DNA from: Haemonchus contortus
Taxonomy: Eukaryota; Nematoda; Chromadorea; Rhabditida; Trichostrongylidae
Length of the DNA stretch: 64,000 nt
NCBI GenBank assembly: GCA_000469685.2
Contig: LS997563.1
Span: forward strand, 31,429,968 to 31,493,967
Direction of reading: 5' to 3'
The notes under the pieces were generated by a model. That model was not told the DNA's origin. It did no database searches and saw only the letters and a program-made list of their open reading frames with translations. The position numbers were made by a program, and so were the translations under genes. This document shows, one piece after another, positions 1 to 10,871 of the stretch (positions within the stretch are counted from its first letter, which is position 1; every line of letters starts with the position of its first letter).

Positions 1-195
1 CGAACGCCCCACTCTTCTTCATTTTTCTGGTCTCATTCTAGTCAAGCCCCCTTTTAACGGCTTTTTTGAAGCCTTTTTTCACTTTGGGACACCGGTTCAC
101 GCAGTTTCTCCACCTTCATCGCACTATTTTCGATCTTGTCTTCCATTTTTCATCATAATCTGGATTACCCAAAATTATCGTGAACTGTGCCTCTA
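1..195. mobile_element. Right end of MITE family A, cut by window edge
   Basis: The stretch ends in TCGTGAACTGTGCCTCTAA, the reverse complement of the terminal repeat seen at 3126, 23008, 35410 and 43880. Its inner sequence, including CATAATCTGGATTACCCAAA, matches the right end of the element at 3126-3760 and the inverted left end of the one at 23008. The left part lies outside the window. Confidence 0.75.
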
Positions 196-2486
196 ACGAA
201 GGCAAAAGAAGCGACGGTTGGGGTACACCAAGGATGGGCTTAGATGTTAGGTTCGCCTCTCCATGAGGGTGGGCCCCGTGCAGATCTTCTGCCTCTCTAC
301 CGGGGTCGCCGTACCGATGGGCCAGTGGTCTAGGTGTCCAAGTCGATCACTTTAGAAGGTACTCAGTCTCTGACAAACATCCTTGTTACAAGTTGAGCTA
401 ATGCTGTAGATGAGGTATGACTTCTGACTGACAAATAAAAATACTCGAATCCGCAGTCCAATGACAGCAACCAGAACACCTGAGGCTCAAACTGGAGCAA
501 TGAAATTGGTTACATTCGGGACTGCATGCCGATGGAACCCATCGAACAGAAGCGATGCAAAAACTCATGCTCACTTCGTTTAAGTCGTTTTGAGGAGGTC
601 TTGATCCGAGTTTTCTATCAGCTTACCATTGTTCATAACAGTTGTCAGAGCTGCATCGTTAGTATTCGGTTTGATGGAGATATATCCGGATTCGCTGTGC
701 AATTCATCTTTTTCATTTATTGACCAAGCGAAAGCTCTGAAATCAATTTTGAATAGTACAGAGACGAAAAAGGTATGCTAAACTGAGTTCAAGTAAAAAA
801 AGGTCCAACTGAAACCACTACCACAACCACCAATGGGAAAACCACTTTTACAACCACCACTGTCGATACAAAACTGAATAGGTCATTTCTCTGAACTGGC
901 CCAGCGCTGAGAGAAAAAAGTTCTCCAGGTTGGGTTAAACTCTTCGCAGGCCAGCACAGAAGGTGAAACAATGAGAATTTTAAATTTTAAAAGAAACAGA
1001 ACATGTTAGAAACTTAATGAAGTATGAAACCGTTCGAGTCCGTCCCTGAAAACCAAAGATCGGTAGCAGCAGAAATTTGACTTCAAACTATCATTTCCTT
1101 CGAATGGTAATTAGAAAATGGAGAAAGGAAACGAAAAGTGTGAGTACAAATTTCGCTGCACTGATTGCTTGATTAAACCTCGTCGTTGCGTTCCAAACAG
1201 CGACCTTATCTACGGACCACGCGTGAGAGCTGAATGTTCAGTAGTTTAGTATTTGGATCAAAAATTACAGCATCTGGATCATGAAGTATTAAGTTGTGAA
1301 GAGTCTCTGTTTGGTCAACTTAGTGAGAAGAAATGGCGTGGAGAAGAGAGAGTTTGCATAGATGGCTACCAAGCTCCTATGGTGTAAAATTCAATTTTTG
1401 TTTCGGGATCACTAAACTTGGAAGCCGCCAAACCTTGCATTCCTTCTCCTAATTGTTGGACAATTTGAAATTCTGATTCTCTACATGAGATTGTGACAGT
1501 ATGCGTGCTAGTTGGATTGCTTTCCAAAGCCCTCTGCTGTGTTGATGTTCTCGTCAGTGAATTGCCCTTGTAAGGAAGGGAACTTCTAGACCAAAGTTAT
1601 CAGAGGCTAGTTGGAACTCTTTTTCACCTCAATTTTGCCCATAAGTTCTCAAACAAATATGGAGGGACTGCCAGCCCTCGTCTAGAAGATCCCGACGAAG
1701 GGTTGATGATTCCGGAGTAAAATACAAGTGCATGTGAAGGTTCCCATTAGCTCTGGCTGGTTGATGTCATATCACACAAGGAGAGTATCAAGGCTTACAT
1801 TTCTTAAAAAACATAATCACTCTATCGATCCACTGTCCGGCTACAAGCAAATTTTCCAAGACTTCAAATTTTGCAGTCCACTACGGGAAGAGTTACCAAC
1901 CATATGCAAGCAGTACCACTGGACTGTCGAAGAGTGTCATTTCGGTACAATGGGAATAACAGCGAAACTAACAATAGGTCCCGCAAACTTCTCAACATTC
2001 CGACTATAGATGTTCTTGTAATCGAAATTACAACTTCCTTGTATGTAAATTCCTAACTTGACCTCCGTTTGCATTCCTATAGTTGGGAATCGAAGAAGTC
2101 CTCAAAGCCTTGCATTTTTTTGCGGTGAATCTGAGAAAGGGGTCATTCTCAGCTGGTGAGCTGATGGCTATGAATATCAAAGGCTTGTAATGAACCAGAG
2201 ACTGCGGGTTATGACCCAAATCTTTGACGCCCTTCTACGCCCATGTAGGTAGTACGCTGATGGCTAAATGTTTGTCACAACGGTGCGTCGCCTAGATTAC
2301 GAGAGGCACCTTCGCCACTTACACGTCCTGAAATCAATTTTTCCTAAAATAAGCGATTGGAGCTACTTGGGTTGGTCTTAGTGGTCCTAGTGGAAATGTG
2401 TAACCAAGTGTTCACATTTCTTGGAAGGTTATGCAATTAAGTAGGCTACAGATTGAGTCATTTCCATACAAAGCCTAATCAACAAG
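196..2486. other. No gene recognised
   Basis: AT-rich DNA with scattered short open frames. None has splice signals, codon pattern or motifs I would defend. The best is about 93 codons at 1728-2009 on the plus strand, with no recognisable domain. Confidence 0.5.
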
Positions 2487-2532
2487 GCTAAGAGTAATCT
2501 CACAAGGTTGGCGATTTGTGGACAAAACTTCA

Positions 2533-2609
2533 GCCAACCTTGTGAGACTTTCGGATCGCGTACTGCGGCGAAATAACAGCAGTTAACAAAACATCAAGTC
2601 AAAACAAGT
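2533..2609 (+). repeat. Direct repeat, left copy (77 bp, perfect)
   Basis: Identical over 77 bp to 2828-2904, running from GCCAACCTTGTGAGAC to CAAAACAAGT. The right copy ends exactly at the target duplication and so marks the true 3' end of the element. Confidence 0.9.
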
Positions 2610-2735
2610 TCTATCATGTAAAGCTTACAGCTTATCGGTTCTGTGCTGATATCGGCCGACCGGCTCAACACGTTGTACGTGTAAGTGCTGATAAGCTATG
2701 GCATATAAGCCATCAAGAAGGCGAGGGCAAGCGGG

Positions 2736-2807
2736 GCCTCGGTAGTGTAAGGGATAAGAGCACGGTCCCCGGAAAGGACAAGTACGGGTTCAAGTCCCGT
2801 CCGAGGC
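2736..2807 (+). tRNA. tRNA-like head of the SINE (probable pseudo-tRNA)
   Basis: The 7-bp acceptor stem GCCTCGG/CCGAGGC is perfect. The T arm is complete: ACGGG, loop TTCAAGT, CCCGT (2784-2800), giving a B-box-like GGTTCAAGTCC. A GTGT/GCAC pairing can serve as the D stem. The anticodon arm is weak (about four pairs) and the loop CCGGAAA has C where U33 should be, so a working tRNA is doubtful. It resembles Glu/Gln-type tRNA heads. I read it as the internal RNA polymerase III promoter of a mobile element. Confidence 0.55.
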
Positions 2808-2927
2808 TGAAGTTTTGTCCACAAATCGCCAACCTTGTGAGACTTTCGGATCGCGTACTGCGGCGAAATAACAGCAGTTAACAAAACATCAAGTCAAAAC
2901 AAGTGCTAAGAGTAATTCTCATCCAAG

Positions 2928-3000
2928 CATCCGAAAAGGAAGATCTCTTGAAGAACGAAATGTAAAACTTCGTGGTATGGATCCCATCTTACGGTATTTC
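2928..3000 (-). pseudogene. Possible broken exon of the nitrobindin-like gene
   Basis: On the minus strand the reading SIPRSFTFRSSRDLPFRMLG then meets a TGA, followed by E-L. From memory, C-terminal nitrobindin segments carry a similar R-x-S-F...DLP pattern. The SINE insertion site lies only about 15 bp further on. If real, this is a degraded downstream exon of the gene at 4217-4430. The similarity is short and could be chance. Confidence 0.15.
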
Positions 3001-3125
3001 ATGATACTTTCTGAGTCTTCTTTCTTCTCGAGAAAAGGGACATGTGTACTCCGATGGTCCCTTAGCAGGTTTGTAGTCGGATCTTGTAAGAGTGCTCGCA
3101 TTATTATGCAGTCCGCTTATGCGTC

Positions 3126-3760
3126 AAAGGCACAGTTCACGATAAAGATGGTTTCCGAGTTCCCCTCTAGGTCTCCAAGGGTGAGTGAAAGGATGCTGTC
3201 TGTCCGATCTCAACAACTAGGGCATAGTGGGGGTACCGTTTCCGGATCGCTCGGACTCCTCACCTCTCGACCAATGTCACGTTAGAGGAGTGTCGAGGCG
3301 ACACAGATTGCAATATTCGTTCCAGGACCCACACACAATCAGCTGATCACCGAGTGAGGAGGCGATGGTTTCCTCCCATTCTTTTTCTCTATCTTATTAT
3401 TTTTGCGGCTGCGATCCTTATTCTAATTTGCTACCTCGAGGTGGGCTATTTTAGTTTTTACTAGGGTTTTTATTAAGTTGCTTATGAGTGAATTTTTGCT
3501 TACCGTAGTCGGCTGTTCGCACAAGGACCCATATATACACACTGACACATATTGTATAGCTCGTCCAAATGCCACATTTTTCTTCCTTTTTCTGGTCTTA
3601 TTCTCGTCCAGTCCCCTTTCGAAAACTTTTTTGAAGCATTTTATCACCTTGGAATTACCGATTCGCGCACTTTCTTCGCCTTCATGGCACTATTTTCCAC
3701 CCTATCTTCCATTTTTCGTCATAATCTGGATCATCCAAAATTATCGCGAGCTGTGCCTTT
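3126..3760. mobile_element. MITE family A, complete ~635-bp copy
   Basis: The left terminus AAAGGCACAGTTCACGATAA and right terminus TTATCGCGAGCTGTGCCTTT are inverted copies of each other. The interior shares long stretches with 1-195 and, inverted, with 23008-23655. It carries no coding capacity. Open frames at 2977-3285 and 3478-3840 fall within or across it and are not genes. Confidence 0.8.
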
Positions 3761-4216
3761 GGGTTCCCGCCCGGAGACTGCTTATGGAACCATTCTCTTT
3801 CTCCATGGGCTTCCCTAATCATCTCTTTATTGGCATCTGACTACTACTGAAACATTTTCGCTGAGTAGTGATGAAAACAGTTAGTTTCCGAAGCTAATCC
3901 TCGGAGAAAAAATTTTGTGCAGCGTTTTGGACTTATATCTACATTTGTGTTGCATTCAAATCCACATCGCTTCTCCGCTCAACATCAACACCGTTCCGTG
4001 AACATTAAAACTGTAAACCTGTACTTGGTCAAAATATTTCCACATTTTTTCCGCTGGGAGGAAATTTCACGAAAGCAAAACTCTTCATGTTATTCCGAAT
4101 GTCACATGCGCATCCAATGCGTATGATGTATAGTCCCAAGCAAAGTGCTTGCACCGATCCTATTCACTCTGACTCTACCGAAAGAACTCTTCAAAGAATG
4201 AATAGAATGAGCGTAC

Positions 4217-4430
4217 GTGTAATTGAGGGCTTTCAGTGCCTGGAGTGCGTCGTCGGGTATGCTGATGTCGACTTCTTCTCCGTAAGTGAATTTAGGTATC
4301 GTCGGGAAGATGGCCTTCCCACCGTGTTCTGATCGCCACTTGCCTACCAAGAAGGCCAATGGCTGTAAGTGCTGTGGTAGCCGTCGTAGGTCGTATTCTG
4401 AAACACCACTCAGTGAATCCGGTGGAAATT
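4217..4430 (-). CDS. Nitrobindin-like (THAP4 C-terminal / DUF1794) heme-binding protein, internal exon
   Basis: This 214-nt exon encodes about 70 residues with the start of the nitrobindin beta-barrel. Visible are LQPLAFLVGKWRSEHGGKA, then FPTIPKFTYGEEVDI, matching the family pattern of a G-x-W strand followed by P-T-I-x-x-F-x-Y-x-E-E. The exon follows the acceptor TCCTTTTCAG and ends at AC|GTACGC, so it begins with two bases and ends with two bases of split codons. Family proteins bind heme b in a ten-stranded barrel; nematodes have several paralogs of poorly known role. The distal heme-ligand His exon was not found: downstream sequence is occupied by a MITE and a SINE. The first exon is unknown. 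The gene may be intact with introns outside what I can call, or may have decayed. Confidence 0.75.
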
Positions 4431-5131
4431 CTGAAAAGGAATATGACAGATATTCTGGCAGGTACACTGCATGAGGACTTTTATCCTTCTGTGCTTGGCA
4501 ACTTTGACAATTTTGGGAATAAAGGCCGTCAGGGTTATTTGATGGTAGACTTTTTAGCGAGTACGAACCCCGGACGCGTTTTGAGTAAGATAGTCATTCT
4601 CAGAATCCTCGACTCGTGGTCTACTTTTACTGGTATAGGTTAACAATTGAGGGGCCATGGGGTAGTGAAAAAGGGGACTTGCTTGAGCAGCAGGGGGCTA
4701 CAGGTTTGTCCCCAGTTAACAGTGAGGAGATGATGCTGAATTTCGAATCTGTTTGATAGACCACGCTGATCTGCTTTTCCAAAGCTTTGTGTAGTGGCAT
4801 CAGATGCAGTAGAACGCATACTCACTTCGCGATAATCTTTATAAGGCTCCCATTTTTTCTTGAGAGAGCAGTGTGAAATATGTGAAAAGCCTCACATTCT
4901 ACAACCACAAGACGTCATAATTGTTATGATCGACAGGTCCGAAACACAGAGGAATTCTCGCTCCTTCTGATTCTGTTTAATTACCTCAGAACTATTTCAC
5001 TTGCTGTTTATCAGACTCGAGCTCAAGCTAACTCACAAAAAATCAGTTTTGAAGAGTTCTTAATGAGGTCTTAACAACAAAATGTAACAGTTGCTCTTGC
5101 TCTACTCTTGCGCCTGACTTCTTGAGTAGAC

Positions 5132-5253
5132 CTGACTGGAGGATGTTCCTCGGCATATTTTCCGAATTGCATTCTAGTTGGTGGTAAGAGCCTTTGCAAC
5201 CTTGGCGAACTAGAAAATGGTTGTTCTTGTTCACTTTCAAACAAATTCACGTG
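5132..5253 (-). CDS. Candidate exon upstream of the nitrobindin-like exon
   Basis: After a strong acceptor (TTTTTTTTCAG) the minus strand reads HVNLFESEQEQPFSSSPRLQ and on to KYAEEHPPV, then AG|GTCTAC. The composition is protein-like, with no stop for 60 codons. It lies on the same strand about 700 nt upstream of the exon ending at 4430. Its end phase (two bases left) does not fit that exon directly, so another exon would be needed between them. No domain recognised. Confidence 0.35.
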
Positions 5254-5299
5254 CTGAAAAAAAAGGAACCATAGCAGGGGTAGCGTTTTGAGTGGCTGG

Positions 5300-6367
5300 T
5301 AACCGCCTTCAACATTTCCCATGAAGGTTCCACATTGCTCCATCATCCAGACCGCCTACGCCACGATCACAATTCTGGCTCACTTTCCAGGAGCATAGGA
5401 AGTAGACATAGATAGTGTTACTAACTTCTGAACAGTAAAATGCTGTTTTGACCTATTTTTGAAGGTACCCGCAACAACGAAACTTTAGCGTATCATCTCG
5501 GAATCCCACGATTGCTGTGAAGTCGAAAAGTGACCCCGTGACGATCACATCATCCTAATCATCCCGATGTTCGACGTTTAGCACGAAATCGAAAGCGCCG
5601 AAATGCAGTCCACCACGAAGTCGCGCTGTTTCACTGGCTAGCTTATCGGTTCACTAATCAAGTTTTTCAGACGAAGAAAAACTGAAATTGAACTGTGATG
5701 GCATTGGCCACTCCCTTTCAACGGGTAACTTTGTCTCCGTCGATAGTATCAACAGCTCTGCTGTTGCAACGTGAGGTAACCAGCAAGGGTCTAGAGCTCA
5801 CGACTTTTTTCCCATAAAATTCCATGTAAATCAGCTAAAACGGGTACAGAGGGAAAAGAGGAATTCCATGAAATCGAAAATGACCTTGCATGAAATTTAT
5901 GCAAAAGGGTTGTTAGAAGACTTACTTTTCTCAGGTGGTCCACAAAAACCGCATGATTTCCGGCAACTCCTCTGAATGTAATCGGTAGATGTACAGCTTT
6001 TCGCCGACGCCGCTACCCAATCCCGGCAATTTGTGTCATGATCACGGCATTCTTCTGAAACCCAATGCAGTCGTTACTCGAACTTTTACAAAGACCTCTG
6101 CAATCCTACAGATTTTACAGCTACCCGATTTCTATTCGAATCGAATTCAAAACTTAATGATGGTCGCTTCTAGAACTCTTTTGGACTCTTCACCAGTGCA
6201 GTTTCCCCTATTGCAGCCTTCAAAAAGCAGTTGTAAAGTTGTTATTTGCATCCTAATTGTATTATTGGGTGTGATCCCATACAACAACCCCCAAAGTGTA
6301 CTTGCTGAATAATCGTAGTTTTCGAGATAAGTTCTGTCTTAGGGGAACCATACCTCTAGTCTACATT
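5300..6367. other. No gene recognised
   Basis: No convincing exon. A 107-codon plus-strand frame at 5989-6312 lacks a recognisable motif and flanking splice sites, and I left it out. Confidence 0.4.
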
Positions 6368-6875
6368 AAAGGCACAGCTCACAATAATTTTAAGGTATTC
6401 CTCTATAGTCGATAAGCGTAGGTATAGGTTGGGAATAGTTCTTCGGTATTGAAGAAAGCAAGAAAATTCGTTTTTATTGATTCCGATAAAAACATGGCTT
6501 CCTAAAAGTAGGAAAATAGGGGTGGACGAGATTACCATGACGGAAGTAACATGAAAGGGGTATTCGGACGAGATTCCAATTGTCGCAGTTGCGCAAAGAA
6601 CTGACTATATCATGCCAAATCTGTCAAAAATTGCCTCCCACTGTCGCTATGGGTCATAATAGATCTTTTGAACTTCTTACATGGGCTCCCTTGTGAATGC
6701 AACCCCTATAGTGCCGCTGAAACTCGTCCACGCATTCACACCGGCCAATCTTTGAGCCTTCATAACGCCTGAACTAGGCCGTTTTCCTGATGACGCCGGA
6801 TACGGTTTAGGAGAAGGCTTTAAATTCATCCTATTGGGAAGTTTCAGAAACCATTTTTATTGTGACTTGCCCGCA
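6368..6875. mobile_element. MITE family A, short-class copy (~510 bp)
   Basis: Starts AAAGGCACAGCTCACAATAA. The right side, AGAAACCATTTTTATTGTGA, matches the right end of 35410-35951 (AGAAACCATTTTTATCGTGG). Inner segments such as GACGAGATT...TGACGG are shared with 26470-26976 and 35410-35951. The right end is degenerate and its exact base uncertain. Confidence 0.65.
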
Positions 6876-9800
6876 TCTTGATCGGGAGATGTAGTGGGCC
6901 AGTGCCTTCTTTATGTTGGTAGACCTGAACTGTAAAATTGCCGACAGTCAAGTTAGAATCGTACAAAAGGCAGATTTTTACATGCAGTAGAGCGTGTTAG
7001 AATTTGGGAGTGAATGGACAGCCGGAAGTGGCCCACAAAACCATCGCCTGAGTTCTTTTGACAGTACGCCAGGTTACCACTGAGTGAACGACATCGACTA
7101 CGACTTCAAATTGGAACTCTTGATATGGGATCGCTTGCTCGAAAGTCGCGAAAGATCGGTGATTTGAGGAAACGCAGGAAACGTCCAAGTTCCACCAAGA
7201 GCCAGGTTGGAGAAGAGCAGATTCAGATGGATCATAGCGGGTGTCGGAGAGAACATCAAATGAAAAGGCATGTTCATAGCAGTAGCTAAGTCCCGTAAAG
7301 ACTCCGCCGTGCTGGCAAGAGAATCAGCGCTTCAATCACTGCTGTTAAAAAGAACGCGAAAGAGGTGTATTGAACTGAAACAGTCCCTTCTATTCTTATT
7401 GAGTGCGAAAAGATGAGTTTAACATGAGTCGTGAAAGTTCTATCGGATCGTTCAGAAGGGGACCAATCACCCTAGTGGTGTGATGTTAGGAACGGCCAAA
7501 TCGGCAGTGGACGGAGGAGGCTGGAAAAAATTCAGAGGGACAAAGGAGTAGGAGTCAGAACTGGAGAAGAAATCACCGAACTGGCAACAGAACACGATCC
7601 TGCAGTCTTCAGCAGTTCTGCACTAAAAGGGAAATTCGGAAGATAACAGGAGGAGGATCTGATAGTGAAAGCTGAACCATGCAAGAAAAAAGACGTCAAC
7701 GAAGGATTCCTTATGCTGGTCTCCCGAATTTCGGAGGAAATCCAGACCTAGAGCGAAACTGTGGAGGTCGGAAGACTCTATTTGGTTGGGTTTGAATAAA
7801 CCAAAGGAGAGTGAATATGGTGGTTTGGATAAGACAGAAGAGCGTGGATATGAAACGATGACGATCATCGAGTTCTGAGCCAGAAGAAGGCCGCTAGCAA
7901 ATGCTAACAAGAGACATCTTTAGAACTTAGAGACATCTTTATCTCCAGAAGACTTAGCTGCCTTCTAAAGTTGTAAGAGACTCGTCAAGTTGACAGAGTT
8001 GACGTAGCTAACGTAATTAATGCTAAAGCGGACGCTTTGTACGATAAACGGCCGAGGATAAGATAGCTCGTCTTCCTGCTTTCCGACTCGTAATTTACTG
8101 AGGTCAAGCGTGAAAACGCAAGGATGACGTCCGGAGAGCACGGGATTTGGTGCCAACTCCCCCCCCCCCCCCCCCCCCTCCCCACCTCCAACGTCCGACC
8201 ACTGTGACCACTGAAGAAAGTATTCCAGATGGACGAATTGCTATCGTTCCCATCTGAAGCGAGGAACACACGAGTGTTCCTCTTGCTGAGTGGGAGTGTT
8301 CCAACTACAGGGGGGTAAGCTTGACTGCTCACACTATGTAACTGTATGAGCGGCAAGCCGACTCAAGTTCGAGTCTTTGTCAGGATCTCATAGGAGCAGT
8401 TTGCCTTTATGCTGGTACGCACATTTGATGAAGAGGCCACAGAATCGCCCTTTAAGGGAGGCAGCGGTATTTGAGTCTCAAGAAAGGCGATCACGAAAGC
8501 AGCAAAAGAGAGGTGGCGGTATGTGATTGATGAGAACCTCGACGAAGTTAAGATGACGACAAAAGATGCTATAAATAAACGAAATGAAGAGTAATGACAA
8601 GAGCAACGAACCCTGCGACGGCACGGATCAAGCCTAGGGAGAAGAAGCTGCATAACACTTACCAGCTCGAATTTCGCACCCCCTCAGAGCCACAAAAGTG
8701 AACGCAAATCATATAACTGCTGCTTCAAAACATTGCTTAGTGCAATCCACACCAGTCACAAAAATGCTGCACTGATGGAAACAGCATTCCGTCCACAACA
8801 AAATGATGTTTACCAAAATAGTAATTTCATCATCAAGAGCGGAACAACTACCTTCTTGACACCGTCAAATCAATGACAATGAATTTTCATACCCCTTGAG
8901 GCGCTCCATGCCGGTAGCTAAGAGCTAACCTCAAAATTCAGCGATCAATTTTTCTTCGACATTTCACCCCAAGGGTTTTCAGTAAAATGAGTCCCACTGT
9001 GAAAACCACTCAGAATAGTGTCACGAGAGAAAACTAGTAGAAAAAACACTTGTACATAGGTATTGCCATCTTTTCTCACTTTCTAATTTGGGTTAAAGCT
9101 ATGTATTCAATTTTCGCTCCTGCAACCTAGTCACCCCTTCTTAAGGAGTTGCAAAAATAGACAAAAATAAAAAATAAAACAAGTGCATATTCAAAGAACC
9201 GAACCTTCTGCAAGAATGTCAAACACTGTTGCTGCCAGTAATATAAGAACTGTTCGCATAACCAGTCTGAAATGATGGCTAAGTAAGTCAGTTGTCTATG
9301 TGCATGCGTATCGGGGTGTGTCGTGATTGTGAAAAGCGGACGAAGTACTGTAACGAGAAAGTGTAATGTAGAATACAATCAAAAGCACGGCAAAATGCAC
9401 TGATGGAATGAGCGCTATAGAAAGTTGGGCAGTATGCTTCATTGTATTGCATTCGTCACACCTTTTACGCACAAAAATGATGATGTATAGTAAAACTGGT
9501 TCTTCCCAGATGCTTTTCACCAAAAATAGCAAAAGCGATTGAGTACGTTCCCAATTGATGTGGAAACATGCCAAGCGGTACTGGGATAAATGATTTTGTC
9601 AGCAGTGAAGTGTCTTCTGAGCTCACTAGAACACCTCCATTTCTCTATTGGCGTCTACGAGAGCCTATTGCCTATATACTCATGTTTGGCCTCCAGCAGT
9701 ACCCCACTCTCGCTGCTGAAAAAGAATCCCAAAAGGTCGATTCTTCCGTGAGATTGCAAAATCATTTTTTCTAATAAAACATTTTGCATCAACTTACCTA

Positions 9801-10850
9801 GACAACGTTTTATGAATTCAGGCGAGGCTAGTGGATACGAGGAAATTGAAAAAAAAACCTATGTAGTATTCCATTACTTAGGAGTAGCTTCATGTATCTC
9901 ATGCCTCTGTGCTTCTGCACCTAATGCATTCTTCGACAATACGCTTTGAGGTGAGGTAGATCTCACTGACATTATAGTTCAATGCAACATCAGAGAGTGA
10001 AAAAGGAATGTTTAGCACAAACTGGAGAGCTCTTTCACTCGATTCTTCTACAGAAATCGATTGTATCGTCTCACAGAAATGATGTAATTAGTAGAATATT
10101 TATGTCCATGGCGCTTCTGCTATTCATTTTTTTGTTGTTAAACCACCACGAGATCTTTAGATTTTAGCTGGCAGAGTTTACTATCTCGATTTCAAGGTCT
10201 CGTCTATGTATAACAAGGAGAATGTCAAAATACGAACTTCCCCTCTCAAGCAAGTAGCATAAAGGAAGCAACCTAATGTTGAGAGATAGAGTTCTACGCA
10301 GATCAAGTTTTCTGGTAAGATGACCTTGATAATGACTAAGTAAAACGGGAAAAATTACGTAAAAAGGGGATTTCTTCCACGCTTTCGTCTCTGTATATAT
10401 TTGCTGAATTACTGCACAGCAAACACCACTTTCAGATCACGTTATCATACTTCAAAATATGGGCAAGTTTACAAGTACTTTGGGTGAGTTTTTCAGCAAG
10501 AAGGTGTGTAACATAAAGGGCAGTGTGGGGTACGTAGATGGATAGATTAAACAGTCCCACAGGGAGACTCCCCCCATTCGGCTTCCCCGCAAATACAAAA
10601 TTTCAAAACAACAGTTTTCCAGCATTCCTGAGACGAGGTGCTTAATTGAATCAGACAAATCAGAACCTCATCAATTCAAAGAGGCAACAAGAATAGAAAA
10701 TTTTATGATACGACTTAGTGAGCCGCAAAAACGACGTACAGCTTCTCATGCTATCTGGTCAAAGCCGTTGAGCTATCAAAGTAGTACAAAACCTTGATGA
10801 CCTTTTTCACGCCATTCATGGGCTGACTATTAACAAGTAAAATACTCCTG
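6876..10850. other. No gene recognised; contains a poly-C tract
   Basis: A run of about 20 C occurs near 8160-8180. 7200-7900 is purine-rich on the plus strand. A hydrophobic minus-strand frame at 9296-9574 vaguely recalls a membrane receptor segment, but no family motif or splice structure supports it. Confidence 0.4.
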
Positions 10851-10871
10851 GTCCCGAGTACATCACCTGTA

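Larger units (their letters stand above)
2487..2916 (+). mobile_element. tRNA-derived SINE-like composite insertion with 12-bp target duplication
   Basis: The 12-mer GCTAAGAGTAAT occurs at 2487-2498 and 2905-2916 and brackets a 406-bp insert (2499-2904). Inside is a tRNA-like head (2736-2807) followed by a 77-bp tail (2828-2904). A perfect second copy of the tail lies at 2533-2609. The left end (2499-2533) is a perfect 35-nt inverted copy of 2807-2841. A target duplication plus an inverted 5' segment fits target-primed reverse transcription with template switching (twin priming). The 77-bp copies are identical, so the event looks recent. Confidence 0.75.

Noticed and set aside
2736..2807. A functional nuclear tRNA gene
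   Set aside because: Acceptor and T arms are perfect, but the anticodon stem is weak, position 33 is C, and the sequence sits inside an insertion with target duplications. Treated as a SINE head.
2977..3840. Plus-strand frames of 102 and 120 codons
   Set aside because: They lie within or run across a MITE and contain its terminal repeats.
8340..8395. tRNA or SINE B box at AAGTTCGAGTCTT
   Set aside because: No A box, no stems and no relation to the other SINE copies.
9296..9574. Minus-strand membrane-like frame
   Set aside because: Suggestive of a receptor piece but no family signature or neighbouring exon could be found.
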